Below, piece after piece: positions 10,623-24,700 of a DNA stretch of 64,000 nucleotides. The notes beneath the pieces are model-generated. The model ran no database searches, was not told where the DNA came from, and was given only the letters and a program-made list of their open reading frames with translations. The stretch covers positions 62,001-126,000 of the forward strand of contig ML769493.1 in the NCBI GenBank assembly GCA_009733575.1, in the 5' to 3' direction. The DNA comes from Gymnopus androsaceus JB14. Taxonomy: Eukaryota > Basidiomycota > Agaricomycetes > Agaricales > Omphalotaceae. The position numbers and the translations under genes were made by a program. Position 1 is the first letter of the stretch. Each line of letters begins with the position of its first letter.

Positions 10623-13600
10623 TGGGAGAAGAAGAAGTGTTCAGGGTAAAAATCAACAAGAGATTCGAGACATCAAGCCATAGCGACGTTGAGATAAAAC
10701 TCATGCCCAAATCAATAACAGTTTCCCATCCAATTAAATACGAAAAAAGGCAATTGCATCAAACTATCCAACAGTCACGTACATATCAATTCTTCTTCTG
10801 CAACTCTAATGCACTGGGAAATAATTGGAGAATTCGTCCAAAACTGAAGCGCTTACAAACCTTCTCTTTCAGTAATTCCCACTCGGTCACCCCCCTGGAT
10901 CCATTCTGCTCCCGTTCAAAGGGTTCCTGGGCCATCTCTGACCTTTTCTGAGGCATTGGTTCTCAGACTGCAACTTGTTGACGAGCTAACCGAGAGGCCT
11001 GGCCTAGAGCTGGAGTAGCAGTAACCATCATTTATCGGCTTCAATGTTCTAAATATCCTTCCTCTCAAAGTTCGTCTGCTGTCAAACTAGCTAGGCCCTT
11101 GGCTTTCCAAGAGATTTCTACAGTTCTCATGTCCTTTCCCTGTCAACACCTTGAAGGAATCTGCACCCGATTCGGTCATCTATCTATTTGATACGAGGAG
11201 GATCGTATCAAGCCTGTGGCGTTTGGATGCCAGAAATCAGGATTATCGCTCTAATGGAGGGCTATGACTACTTTGAGACTACATATACAATTCAAAACTG
11301 CAGAGTAATGGTTTTGGTATGAAAAATTCAAGAGTCATTTGACAGCGCTCTAGACAATAATGTTCTACCGCCACTTTGACCTCCGTCTATGAAACCATTC
11401 GGAGATACAACAAATCGTTGAATTCTCGGGACCAACGTATCGATATCAAGAACTCAATACTTGGTCAACAGCGCGGGACAGCGTGGTGGAACGGTTCAAC
11501 GCGCTCAAAGATATACGACTTTCAGAACATGCTGGTCGGGGTGCACGGCGTGCCGCTAGATCTTCGCAACACCTCCGTTTCAATTTCACCTCTCAAGAAA
11601 AGCATGACTCGTAATATAATCTCTCTACACAAGCAACAGCGCTCACAACGATGTTATCGTTCCCTAGGGGCTGAAAGTATATCATTGACAGATGGACTTC
11701 AGAAATGATACTCCAAAAACAAAACCTTCGAGATGTCACCTCATCCGGCTCTCAAACTTGCCTGAAGCTGTCGTCGATAGGAGCAACCTGCAAAGTTGAT
11801 GATCATCAAAGCCGGCGTCAACGAATTCGAATGATTGAGAGTCGGCGCTCCCTGTTCCGAGGACGTCGAGTACGATGATAACGGTTAAGTATTTTCACAG
11901 TACAGAGGTCCCTCTTCCAAAAATGGCCTGCCATGTTAATCTGATTTGTTTGAATACTTCGATGCATGTGACTATATCCGAAGTCAGTGTCGATCTCTTT
12001 CAAAATTCATGTGCTCATGAAAACTCGCAGTTTGTGCCTGTGCTTTAGCCTTTGCTGGACCCTGGACCTCATTCTTCGCAAGTTCTTTCGATAGAACCAT
12101 AGTATTTATCACGTCTCGACGCTGAGAGTTCCCATCGTCCTGGACACCCTCAAAGCGATATTCGGAGCGCATTGAAGTTTTCGAACTCTCCGGAAAGCCT
12201 TAGATCGTCCAAAAACGAATGAAAATCCCACTCCCAGACACTGCCTGCAAAGTTCTACTGCGTATGCTCCAGATGGACAGAACCTCTACCTGCTTAAATC
12301 ACAGGACGCTCAGAATGTATCGTCAATAACGTTGTCGGCCTGGAAAATCAGACTACAATGTGTCTCGGGTCGCGCGAAGGTGATGAAAGGAGTTAATGAG
12401 AGAGAGAGAGCTCGGAAAACTCGGAAAATCCCACAAATGCTAGAATTCGAAGCTCTAGGTATGATGATGATGGTGATGATCATATTGCTCTAGCCTAGTG
12501 AGATGTTACTTTCATTGCCTTGTTTGGAGTGCTGCTGCTAAATGCTATACGGTAGAACGGCGAGATCACTTGCCGAATCATCCAAGGGCACCTGCCTCCA
12601 GTGATAGATCTTCATGCCTATGTTTTCGGGCTCTGGATTTCAACGAGACCGAGGAGAGAGTTTGGGGCCGACGAGAGAATTTCAGCTGCGCAGCCATGCC
12701 ATGGATAATGCTAGCCTCCTCCATCGGTACTGCGGTGTACCGCATGCGGATCATGTCGGTCGGACAGTTGGACGATCTTTAGCCAAGCCGAGCTTATACC
12801 CTCTAGACACTTGATGTTTCGACAAAGCGGCCACTAGCTACCGCTAATCTCACATCCGGATTCGCTTGAAGCCAAAGAGTACAGCGTGCACGGTTCCACG
12901 TTCAATTCATGGCCTACGATTCACTGTATTACTATTATCAATCTATATTTACTTACGCGGTGCAACAGGGCAGTATTAGGGACACTCCGAGTCCAGTGAG
13001 ATATCATACTTTAGTTTCCTATTGATTGTGATAGTTGATCTTTGATGGATAGAAAACATCCTTAACCAGCTCTCCCGCTCCCGCCCCGACTCGAGAGCTC
13101 CGTTCAACTCCCAGTCCATCGATGCAAGCGACCCTTGCGTCGGAGGGTGGATGTATTCATCACACCTCCAGACAAGCATCTGTATTCCGGTTGCTTAACC
13201 TGTGACGCGATGCTCTGCGTTATTGTACGTCGTAGCGGCCCAGTGGACAACTGAAATTCCCTGAAATTCCGCTTTAAATCCAATTTCTGAAGATGCCTTC
13301 AAAGCTATTGTCGCGTATCTAGCTATAGAGCCCTAGCCACAGTGCCCCGCTCCACGGAAGACAGACTTAATTCCGAGTCTTGCAAAGGGTCGTCGTACGG
13401 GTATAATCTGTCAGTGTAATTCTGAAGCAGCTTCACAAATACCTGGCAGTATTGTAGCGATGTCATCTTTCAAGTGCGCCAGAAAGTAATGTTTGATACA
13501 CAGTTCGGAGTCGGGAAAGACGGAAGAACTGCATAGTATACGCTATCAGCGGTGTTGCGCGCACCTTCGAGACTTGAGGTCGGGTATCAGGGAGGAAGTG

Positions 13601-15526
13601 TATCCTGATACAAGAACAATTATGTTGCTATACATAGGACCCTTCAACTATCTCAGTTGGCAGAGGCTCAGTGCTTGAAGCATATGCCTACAGATACGGA
13701 CACAGAGCCTTATTATCCGTTCTGATCGAGACCCGCATCAACTGCAGAGTCCGATTTCGGAGCCAGCTACTGTCAAAGGTTTACAATTCCCTACATCTGT
13801 ACTGAAAAGAGAAGCCCGAGCATGTATTTTCGGAGTATGTTCATTCGTGGACACAGTAAATTTCTGGCTGCTGCGGGTCGAGGGAAGCTGTGCAATTCTG
13901 AGGGCCGAGGGTTCAAGTTGAACAATGGCAGTAATTTAACCGTAGTACTGCTTATGCACCACTACAGTAATTGACGATTTCCATCTGTCGCATCCTTTAC
14001 TAACCACTCAATCCGAAGAATGCGGTGGCGGAGCGGCGGGCACCCATTTTCGAGACGTAGGCCCCGTACAATCACCCAACGACCGCCGGCTTCTGGCTAT
14101 AGCCTCTTGCTGTCTAAAGAAAACTGTATGAGATCCACGATGTAAGCTTACAGCAATGTGACGTGAAGCTGCCTTCGAAAGCATGGGAAGCATGGCGATT
14201 CTGGTAGTTCGAGTAGCTCATTTACGGAGTTAGCGTACAAAATAAGGTGTACTTGCAATATCCTTGCGATACATCGATTCGAGTCTATGGTGTATGTAAG
14301 TAAGTGGATAGCAATTGACAAGACTAAAGCAGAGAAACACCTTCAAGAATGAAAATCTGTCATATTCCTGACGCTAGTTTGAGCTTCATGGACGCTACAC
14401 GAAACATGCCACACGGAGTTTCACAGGTTAAAGATCGTGAAATTGTATCCTAACAGGAATATCATTTGCTCAATTTCAAGGAATAGGTATCGTCTAAAGC
14501 ACTCGGTTCCGCCTCGCGCGGAGAGCTGGCGAAAAAGCATGAAAGAGCATTAGACAACAATGAACATCACTCTGAAACGTACAACAACTCTTCAAGTCCG
14601 TGAGCCTCGTGTATAGCGTTAAGATCTCGATTTGGACTACTCTTGATATGTAAATATTGTCATTGCGCGCGCGCACTCAACCAAGTGTATAAACGCGATG
14701 CGCCACTTTCAACGATCATAGTTCCGGGAATAATTGTGGATGCCGCGATAGATGAGCTTGGTAAGAAGTATTTTCAGCAAGTATATGTCATTGCGGCAAG
14801 TACAACAACGGCGGGTACCACAGGTGGTATATGGATATCACTTGAGCTTCTAAAGCAATAAAAGCTTATGGGAGGAACTGAGATCGTTCTCCTTGGAACA
14901 AGCACGAGAAGGGGAACGTACGGTATGAACATATATGGACTCATAAAGTCCATGACGACGATTGCATGCTCATGCCAAGTCCACTGAAGATTATCAACTC
15001 AAAGTGGAAAAATTATGCATTCCGCCATCGTCGGAAAGTACTCCTGAGAGAGTGGATCCTTGGTAGATGTCAACAGCCTCCTATATCGGGGGGATAGAAG
15101 TGAGGCTTGAATGCGACCTGCTTATTCTTCAAGTTGCTTGTAGTTCCAAGATTCACGTCCAAACTTGCCTTTTCTGGAATGCAGGCCTTTCGGGGGAGAG
15201 AAATGTAATGAGGGTATTTCGCATGCAGTGAATACGCAGCAACGCAGAGCAAAGACCAGCAGACTGCAGTGCATTTTTCTTCTGAAAAAAGCGCAACAAC
15301 ACTGGAATGCAACAATCATTCGAATGACAGATTTGACCAAATCAACAGTGATCAGATCGGCATCTCCACAACGTGATGTGTTCCGATCGGAGCCAGCGAC
15401 TACCTCGGAATTCACTTCATTATATGATGGACAAACCCTTCAAATACCTTGCTTTGGTTCTTTCAATTCCCCAGTCCCCCTCCCCTCATTCAAAATCACT
15501 GATCATTCCTCCCAACCGTTCTCAAA
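10623..15526. other. Gene-poor 4.9-kb stretch
   Basis: I find no reading frame with protein-like composition, no recognisable domain and no terminal repeats. The largest frame (11376-11708) has no motif and no splice continuation. Short GA and ATGATG simple repeats occur near 12392-12410 and 12460-12482. The region may be promoter sequence of G-alpha plus decayed DNA. Confidence 0.5.
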
Positions 15527-16930
15527 ATGTGGTGCTCACTTCCTACGGAGATGAAGCTGGCTGTTGTCGAAGTTCTTGATTCAGACGATATCAAAAATCT
15601 TTCACAGGTGAACCGTAATACTTATACTGCTTGTCTGCCGTCTACATTCAAGGTATGTATTAGAATTTCTATTCTGATAAACACTGCCTTACCCGCTCTT
15701 CAGAATGTTAAAATTAGCAATGCTCAAGCATTGCAGTCCTTTGTTACCAACGTACCTCGCACCTATTGTCGATACATCCATCGTCTCGATCTTTGCGCGG
15801 AACAGAATGCTGGTACTGTCTCCACCACAGATATTGTAATCTCGATCCTAGAGGCCAGTCCTTGTCTCGAGGAGCTCGTCCTACACACCACGGGATCGCT
15901 TCATCACAGTATCATTCCATGCTTTAGACAACTTGGCAAGCTGGAGCGTCTGTCTATCAACCACACTGGACAGGAGGAGCTAAGGCCATTGTAAGTTAAC
16001 TGTTTTTCCTCTTTTGGGATAGTTTTCTTAAACCGAAAACACAGGAGCGAACGTCTTGTCGTGTCCATCGCCGCTTCAGTTCCAAATCTCAAACGTCTGT
16101 CATTAGACCGGATTTCGCGTTCGCTTATGCATGCTCCCGAGCTTCATGGAGTTTTTCCATTTGTTCCACTGGTTTCCGGAGATGACAATATCCCTGACCA
16201 TCCTCTCTTGGCCGCGGATTTGTATCTCCCTTCGCTCCTCCGCATCCCCACTCTCCAAGAGCTTGTCATCCGAGATACCCATTTGGGTGATCCTCGATGG
16301 GCTACTGTTCCCGTCAATTGCAGATTACAGGTCGTTGACCTCGGCAGTTGTTGTCACGAAAACGATGAATTCAACAGCGCCTGCATCCAGCGGATTATGG
16401 GCGCTGTTGGTAAAACCGTCGACGAATTTTCGCTCACTACCGCAGTTTCCGATAGCGTTTTCGCCAAACCCTCCGTCACACCCCTCCAGCGCCTTCGGAA
16501 GCTCCACATATCCCCATTCTTCCCAGTTGATAGTGTCGTAGACACCATGTCCAACCTTGCTGGCTCCCCTATCGAAAGCCTCTCGATGCAATGCTACGAG
16601 GATGACGTGGTTGACGTCTGTGCGGCGCTCGAAGAGTTTCTCACTATTCGCGTCGAACGCGGGGGTAGCTTCTACGAAAAGCTTGCTAGAATTGACGTGA
16701 CCGTCTCTGCTAGCGATGACTCTTGTGGTCAACTCGATCCCGATGAGGACGCAGAATGCAAACAAGCGGCGCAGCGCCTGCAGGATCTTTGTCGCGACCT
16801 TTGCCTGGACACTCAATTTAGTAAAACGATTACTCCTGCGGCGGCTTCACGTCTTGCGCGATCCTCTGGATTGGTCCTTTCTAGATGGGGCTCCCCTGCT
16901 GAGGGTCGTGTCAGGTCGATGACGCTCTAG
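15527..16930 (+). CDS. F-box-like/LRR protein
   Basis: Three exons give 432 aa: 15527-15652, 15704-15990 and 16045-16930. Introns are 51 and 54 nt with GTATGT/CAG and GTAAGT/CAG borders; the first has no stop, so the frame reads straight through it. The N-terminus MWCSLPTEMKLAVVEVLDSD followed by LSQVNRNTYTACLPSTF is a compact F-box. The remainder is leucine-rich with repeats such as CLEELVLHT, LGKLERLSINHT and VPNLKRLSLDRI. It is expected to act as a substrate adaptor of an SCF ubiquitin ligase; the substrate is unknown. The frame is complete, and the start ATG sits at the conserved F-box N-terminus. It differs in sequence from the broken F-box gene at 2240-5424, so it is another member of the expanded family and not a tandem copy. 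Confidence 0.85.
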
Positions 16931-18879
16931 ACTGCTATACACGCGAGTACGAGTTCATTCATAGACCCACCTCTGTCGAAGTATTTGGCACCTTTTTTTT
17001 TCTCTTTCATTGGGTACATACATGGCATTTTCAGTTGCATAATAATTTACTTGGTTAAACTTATTAGATGATGTGTATAGTTACAGTGGTGTACTTCTAG
17101 GTAGTAGATTTTTATACATACTTAAGGTTAGATTCTGAAGTAACCCAGCGGGATTCTGAGAGCGATGCGCAAGCCTAGTAAATACACTAAGTGTTCTTCT
17201 ACTTCCCGTCCGTACTCGCAGGAGCGCTGAATGGAGGTGCTGTTATTCACGAGCTGGAGACTGAGACAATGATTGCTAGCGGGCGCCACCTCCTCCGGAT
17301 AGAAAGTAGTGCACTATAGTCGAATACTATCCATCGCGTGCATTCATCGTGTTACAGTACCACAACTGCACTAAATTCGCCACAATGCAATGCTAGTGCT
17401 ATGGCAGGAAATTGTGCTTCAAGAAGATCGAAACATCGATGAGGATCAGAGAGATGTCCTCTTTCCTATTCTACCGTGCTCAGTGGATCGAGTACTGTCT
17501 TTCATGTGCAACATATTTTGATTTAGAGTCTTGCCGGATTTGAATTTGTTCAAGCGGGGAGCTACTAAATGCGACTTTGTTAGAAGATAGAGGCCTTTCC
17601 CATGGAAATCTACTTACCTCCTTTCCGAGTCGTCAGACTTTGACCCGCCATGTATATCTTGAAGTCTCCACTGCCGTCGAGCGCTGATGTTTGTAACGCT
17701 GTATTCTGACTACGGTGTAAATTAATCATGCACTACCTCCTCAGAGTCATATTGTAGTCTTCCGAACTCTCACTTCGGAAATCGGAGTTTCCGCAATCCG
17801 TACCTCCGTGCACCCGTCGTATGACAGGGACCGAGTAAGAGCCTGAAGGGACTTTGCAAGTACCAGCTGCCAGTGCCATTTCGTCCGAGGTCACCGTAGT
17901 TTCTATCACTGCAAAATGCCAATGCCATGGATGGGCATCCATCGGACATCGATTCCTGACATATTGCCGGCGTCGGCGCTGGACTGTTTTCGAAACTGGA
18001 TACAGTAGAGTTTTGACTAGACTAAGAGTCTAGATTGGACCTTGATGTGCCCAACTCATAAATATACAGTACTGGAGCGAATAACCAGACTGTCAGCAGT
18101 AGCAGCATCGCGGCTGTCGAGATTGGATCCCATTGAATAGACAGGGACGTTGGGACCTACAAGTTGAAACGCAATATCAGCTGGGTGAAAACACGGATGA
18201 GACATAATAGGATAGATACAAGGAGGAATTATTGTCTTTGAAGGCCCAGGTCCACTATTGCGACATTATAGGACATTATGAAGCAAAGTTAGGAGGCTAG
18301 AAAGCGATTTCGTGTCTCTGTGGTTCATGCTTCTTGTCTTTCGTTTCAACGGAAAATACTGCTTGAATTATGGTGTGCCTATGGTAATTCCCGGATTGAG
18401 GAGACATAGGAGGCTATAGGACACGTTTTATCTCGTTGTCTGGAAGGTTAGCGTACCGTGGATCTTTCAAACCGATGGGACGCGTTTGTACTACCTTGGA
18501 CCGGGATTTCGGTTATGACCTGGCAGTCCAGAGCTGAGAGGTCAATGAAGCCTGTAATATCAGAATGTCGCACAGAACAACTTGAAAGCAAACGATTTCA
18601 TGCTGGGAGTAAGAGAAAGAGCACCGATGAGCCACAAATAACGCCATCACTAATGATTTTCGCAGTAGATTGTGCGCAGCGCATCACCTTACCTCAATCG
18701 TCTCTTTTCTCCATGCAAAGCAGCTGAAAGGCCTCAACAAGCGTTCAAGCTTTCTCGAAAAAAGCATAACAAGGCGATGCCCGTCCGCTTTAGCCTTTCG
18801 AAAGCAGCGTCTTTTCGACCCTTGGTCCAAGAAGGATTCAAGCTCTCGAGTTCGTTCTGGTTCTCCATCAGGACGTGAG
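16931..18879. other. Intergenic, no supported gene
   Basis: No convincing coding sequence or RNA gene is visible. Short frames at 17733-17942 (minus) and 18458-18727 (plus) lack motifs and protein-like composition. An upstream exon of the membrane protein starting at 18880 could lie near 18780, but I cannot define one. Confidence 0.45.
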
Positions 18880-20429
18880 ATGCACGCTGGCAGTGGAATC
18901 GATGTGTCCGCGGTGCCCAGGCTTCATTCAAGTCCGGAACGGTATAGAGATGGTCATTTGGACCGCGTTCCAGAAGATGGCGCTGTAGATTTTGATTACA
19001 GCAATGATGAGGACGAAGAGGACGAGGAAGAAGAACTTGAAGAAGAATTGGCGTCCCAGGGGTTTTACAGAGGTACTTGTCTCCAGACTCTAATGAGGAA
19101 GTGAAGGCTGAAATTTGCTTGTAGGATCATACAAAAGACTCCTAGCTCTATACACATTTACGCCACTAACATTTGCACTGTCTTTCGCGCTTCTTGGATT
19201 GCTGCCAACTTGGTTGTACCCACTGGAGATTACACCCTCATTTCCCTCATTAATCCCATTTCCACTTCCCGAGCTCATCGTATCTACAGGCCTTTGGTCT
19301 CTAGCATACCTTCTTCGGACCCCAATCTACACGATCTCCGTGCTAATATGCACTAGTTGCAGACTGTCCCATTATAGTTTCCCAACAGTCCTCTCAACAG
19401 TCCTCCATGCCATCCTATCTCTGCTTCTCCGCTTAATCACCATCCCTGTCCTCCTGATCCCTCATTATCTCGTTTACGAGACTCCCACCTGGCATGATCC
19501 TGCGTTCCGTAGAGTTTGGTGGGTAGCTCTTGGCTGGGCTGCAGCAGAGGCGATTGTAGCTATTAAGCAAGGATACGATAACATCGCATTGTATCGCGAT
19601 GTCTTGATTGATGAACGGCTTGAAGAAGATCGATTTATCGATATTGAGGACGGTGCTACCAAGCTTGGTCGAGTCTATGGTGCCACCACCACCACCACAA
19701 CACCTGATTCCTCGTGCCGCGGAGCCTACTTCTGCACCTGTACCTGGCTCTAGCCGCGATGCCTCGAGTGGTCCTCCGGCGGATTCAATAGTCGATCCAG
19801 AGCGTATTCCACTTTTACGGGCCAGCTCGGGAACGTCGAATCAAAATCTCGAAGCCTCGCTTGAACTACAGGTAGATGAAGACGTAGAGCAGCTCATGGC
19901 TGTAAGAGCACGGGATGAACTGGAGAAGTTTTATGGGATTCCTTTCATTGTAAGTCTGCTAGCCGTAACAAAAGATAATCTGGCTAATTCATTCTCTCAG
20001 CGAATTCCCGTTTTCATCGCTTGCCTTCAGCGTGCCAACTCACTTCTCTTTTCCCTGGGCATCACCCTCCTTCTCTCCTCCGCTTACCTCCAATCATCCC
20101 TAGTCTCTGACTCAAATTCCACGGCGCACCCAGTAAACCCGGTGTATGTCATAAACTCCGACTCTCCTTACATCCTTCCTCTCGAAACCTTCATCTCAAA
20201 TACGTGGCCTTGGTCACCCACTCAACTGCTTCCAGCTCAAAACGTCAAATCGAATCAGCCTCTGGCAATTGTCGTTCCATTGGTTTGCATCGTGCAGTTG
20301 TTATTGTCCCTTTTGCATTCACAGCTTGTGTTGCCTAAAGCAGGTGTGCATACTGTGGTGTATATTGGGTCATTGGTGTCGTTGGGAGCGTTTTTCGCTG
20401 GATTGGGTCTTTGGGATGCTTTGTCGTGA
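18880..20429 (+). CDS. Conserved fungal multi-span membrane protein
   Basis: I do not recognise a named family, but the text looks like a conserved fungal membrane protein. The first exon from ATG 18880 is hydrophilic and ends in a long acidic run (DEDEEDEEEELEEE), then splices at 19073-19124. About seven hydrophobic spans follow, including LYTFTPLTFALSFALLGLLP and LGWAAAEAIVAIKQGYD, with a conserved-looking PAFRRVWWVALG block. A polar loop separates spans four and five. The last spans are ANSLLFSLGITLLLSSAYL, LAIVVPLVCIVQLLLSLLH and VVYIGSLVSLGAFFAG. A 51-nt in-frame intron with GTAAGT/CAG lies near 19951-20001. The frame changes by one base near a CCA repeat at 19670-19725. Either an intron at 19673-19724 (weak donor GTCTAT) or a one-base insertion explains it. 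The start is uncertain; an upstream exon may be missing. Confidence 0.6.
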
Positions 20430-21704
20430 TTATTTTATTTCATGATTCATGATTCGTGAATTACGATGGTTTCGAGCTGTGCAATGTACTTTTCCTCTTC
20501 CTTTCTCTATTTGCAAGTGATTCATTACAGCCTAGCCATACCATCCATATACCCTTTTGTACTACTGTGACGAGCTCGAGTCTACAGCCATGTATACTTA
20601 TTTACATTCAAGGAGTTAAGGAAAATATCAATTCGAAATAATCGTGATTCTGGTTTCGAAAAGCGATACATACTGTAACTCCGCATGCACAATATGAACA
20701 TCGAAAGGAAAGCGATACACGCACTGATAACTGTGCAGCATCTACCAGTTAACGTTCAGTGAACGATGCGATTGCTTGCGGTAGTACAGCGCAACGCAAC
20801 GCAAACGCAAAGTGCTCAGAAATAATAATGAAGTACACTGCCCCTTGCCTGGCACTGACGCAGAATCCGAGGCGTTCGCGTTCGAACCGTTGAAACCGTG
20901 TAAACTTGTGGTCCTGGATCGTCGTCATTGAACTTCTATTAGTATTTGTGTTGGCTGCAGCATAAAGTACACATTTAACAGCCTCAGTGGGCCCCGGGCA
21001 AGGATGATAGATGGATGGATGGATGATGATCGAGGATGATCGCCTGTTAGGTATCAGGATGGCGATCTCGCTGATCTGCTAGTCAAGTGTATCAAGTATA
21101 GGCTTGAGGCAATTTTGGGAATGAGAGAGAAAGAGGGGGCCAGCGGACACATGGAGCGATGTTGTGGGATTGAGTCTGAAGGGGTTCGGCAAAGAGCGGT
21201 GAATGATTTAGGCGCCAGGCGCTTTCAATCACACTTTCACCCATCATGAACCTAAAAAGCAAAAAAAAGAAACAAGTGCGCGACGCTCCAAACAGGAGTC
21301 TAGCGGCCAACCTCGCTGATGGAATTGCGAATTATGAAGATACGGCGCAGAGATCTCTGCTCTTTCAGGATATCACCTTTCCTTCAGCAATTCGTGAGTG
21401 TGATATCACCCTTCCATTTGTGATTGACCGTTCAGTAGACCTTTCACAGAGAAATTCGGAAGGGAAATGGTGAGCCAAACTGGCTGAAATTGTCAATCTC
21501 TTTTCCTTCCTTGGTTTTGTCGCAGCAGCACGCATGAGGCCCTGCTTCTGTTCTGCGATCTGCCGATTGGTGTCGGGAACCACTTTTATACTGAAGCACG
21601 GCATAACGCGTCTTTTTACTCCTCCTTTCAATCCTAGACGCAGGTGCTAGCGGGCAGCCGGTCAGCACTGTTATATTCTCTGTCTCTGTACAGCCAATCC
21701 ATCA
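20430..21704. other. Intergenic; small GATG microsatellite
   Basis: No gene is supported between the membrane protein stop and the first exon I accept for the RdRP. A GATG/ATGATG simple repeat occupies about 21001-21040, and a CGCAA repeat lies near 20791-20810. The frame at 21246-21473 could be an upstream RdRP exon but shows no family motif. Confidence 0.4.
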
Positions 21705-24700
21705 CATGAAGAGATCTGGGAGTGTAACAGACTTGAGGCCTTGCAAAATCCCTCGATGCGACACCGAGAATCCTATCGTCCTAGTGAGTCCAAGATTCCA
21801 CGCGACTTTTATATGCGAAGCTTACAACGTTGCTCTAGGTTCATAACGATTCTTTCCAAAAGCTTCTGCAACAAAAATGCATTCCTTATGGAGTGCAGTT
21901 CGAGCTTGCTCGACTCATTACTAACGAGGTCGATTCTATACATCGCTATAGAGAGATTATCAACACACTGTCTGAAGAGCAGCTCCACACGCACGTCGAT
22001 CTGGTTCCTAAATTATTCGAAACTTCCCATCTCAGGTCAGAGCAAGAAACCGCCTCGAGTGTAAGGGATGCTTGAGCATAAACTTCCGTGCGTGTACTGA
22101 TAAAACCAATATTTCGTGTAGGCACCCTGGTCCGAGCTCGACAAGGAAACTGAAGCCTTCGACGAAGACCCTCACTTCGCCGGAATAGGCAATAACCTGG
22201 ACTATCCAGGGTGGTGGGCTGGTAAGGTCGACTTTCGCGCCAAGCTTGAGGAGACAGGCGATCGAATTGTTCTGGAGAAGCCCTCTCTTGGCCCATCGAA
22301 CAAGCTTCAGAGGCGCTTCGGTTCTCCGAGCGTGCTCCGGGTGAAGGTGAACTCGAAGCTATTCTACTCCAGGCAAAACCACCTTGTGCAGTATTTCAAA
22401 CGGCCTCTTATCATCTGGAGCTACGTCTTTCGGGCATTCTGCTCCAAGGAAAATACCGTATTTTTCTTCAAAACCAACGAGGTCGCTCGTGATGGTTGTA
22501 TCTCAACTCAGACCGCTGGTTTATCGCTCTATGGACTCATTCAGTGGATGAATCCACTCGAACTAAACGGAAACCAGGTCGGTCTTGAACTCTTTGTCTT
22601 GTGAGCTCTTACTGATAGTGATTACAGAAACTATGCAAATGGGCCTCGCGTATGGCACTTGGGCTTTCAAGCTCGATCCCTGGGCCCCGCCTCAGTCCAG
22701 AAGACATTGTATTTGAACCCGATTTAGGCAAGTCATACTCTGAATTTGGTGCGGTAGAATGTGTATTGACTTTGACTTTCCCAGTCTTGGTGGAAAACGA
22801 TCCCAGCACCAATATGACCGATGGTTGTGGAACTTCTAATTTAGTTTTACACCAAGAGATTTACGAAACCTATCGTGGCAAGTATCTCGACGGCATTCCT
22901 ACTGCGTTTCAGTTTCGTCTAGCTGGTTCCAAGGTAAGGTGTACTATCCGCTATTATGAATGGTACAGGTCAATCTGATCTTGTGTTTTATAGGGCCTAC
23001 TCCTCCTTGCTGCTCACGATGGAGCCAAGGTCAGGATACGCACCCCGTCTCAAGTAAAAATCAACTATCCTGCTCCCGATGTAGACCCGCTCGACCCATC
23101 ACATCTCACTATTGACATCCTTCGATTTTCGCGTATAAAGACGCCTGCAAGACTATCTGCAGAGACAATCCAGAATCTTCATGAAAACGGAGTACCTGCT
23201 TCAGTTTTTGTTGATCTTCTTGAAAGACGTCTTCGTGAATTAGTTGAAGGTCTAACTACATGGGAAGGGCCAGATGCTATCCCTAATCTGTGGAAAGCTG
23301 TTGAGGCAGCGGAGGGCGTAGTATCTGCGAGGAAAGCGAGACAGTCACCTTCGGATGGGAGAGTGCAGGGCTTCAGAGATGTCAACGAAGAGGACGAGGA
23401 TGAGGATGCCATTAATCGGGAACCAATCTCGACTGCCTGGTGGAGGGACCCAATATCTGGATGTCCATCTTCCCTTGCTGAAACAGTGTTGGAGCTGTTA
23501 GATTCCGGCTTTACACCTTTGAACTCACCCTACTTGAGGGACAAGCTCAAGCAGCTGGTTAAAATGAAGGTGAACACCGCGGCTTCAAAATTCAATTATG
23601 TCGTTCCACAGAGCGCAAGTGCGTTCGTGGTGCCTGGTACGTGCATTCCGCTCTGCTCATGCGACGGTCAGTGTGATGATGAAATTATACAGATCCATAC
23701 GGCGTTTTGAAGCCGGATGAGATCCATTTCAAGAGCTCGAGAAGAGAGTTTGTCATGAAAGACGGGACTCAAACCGACATCATACTTGGCGACGTACTGG
23801 TGAGTACAAACCTGGATCTCATATCTCCAAACCTCTCTTATGCTTTCCGTAGATGACCCGTAACCCATGTAAAGTCCCAACGGATGTTCGAAAGGTAAAT
23901 AATTCTTGTCCGGGTGCTTGCGCGTTGTACGTTTCTGACTACATTTCTTTATAGGTCAAGGCAGTTCAGCATCCTGCCCTCAACGGTACGGTCAATGTCA
24001 TAGTCTGCTCTGTCCAGGGCTCGCGTCGACTCCTCGACTTTCTTGCCGGAGGAGATTACGATGGTGATCGGGGTACGACCATCTGGGACGAAATCATTTG
24101 TAAACCGCTTTGGCAACGCTCCCGAGAGGTTCTCCAAGACTCCCCAAGGCCTCAATCTTTGTTTCACCATCGATCAACAAACTGTTGCTCAGTTTTGTGA
24201 AAGACACGCTGCGGAAAATACGGATGAATGCCAGGTGGTGGAAGAGTTGCAAGAATACTTGCTGGGGTCTCTGGTAGATCCGAGTTACGTTGGAGAGTAT
24301 AGCCGCTTCCATGAGAATGCGGTCTACAAGCTCGGATACTCCAATCCGAGCACGGTGAAGTTGGCCTATCAGTAAGCGTTGCTATATATTTTTTTGTCGA
24401 TGCATGACTGACTAACCTTGTTTTCCACAGATTCTGTGTTATTCTTGATTCTGCCAAAACGGGCATCGCATTAATATGAGCAACTACCAGGATGATAGGA
24501 AACGGTATGCTCATCCGATCGGGCCCGCGTACAAGGAGAAGTTACAGCTAGAGAAGATGCAGAAGAAGAATGCCGCGGCTAGCAATTGCTTACCTTTAGA
24601 GCGGAGCTCGGGATTCCTTCCCTTTATACTGGACATCCTGGTCCAGGAAGCCGGTAACAAACGTAGACTTTGGCTGGAGGAAATAGACCAACGTTTCGGT

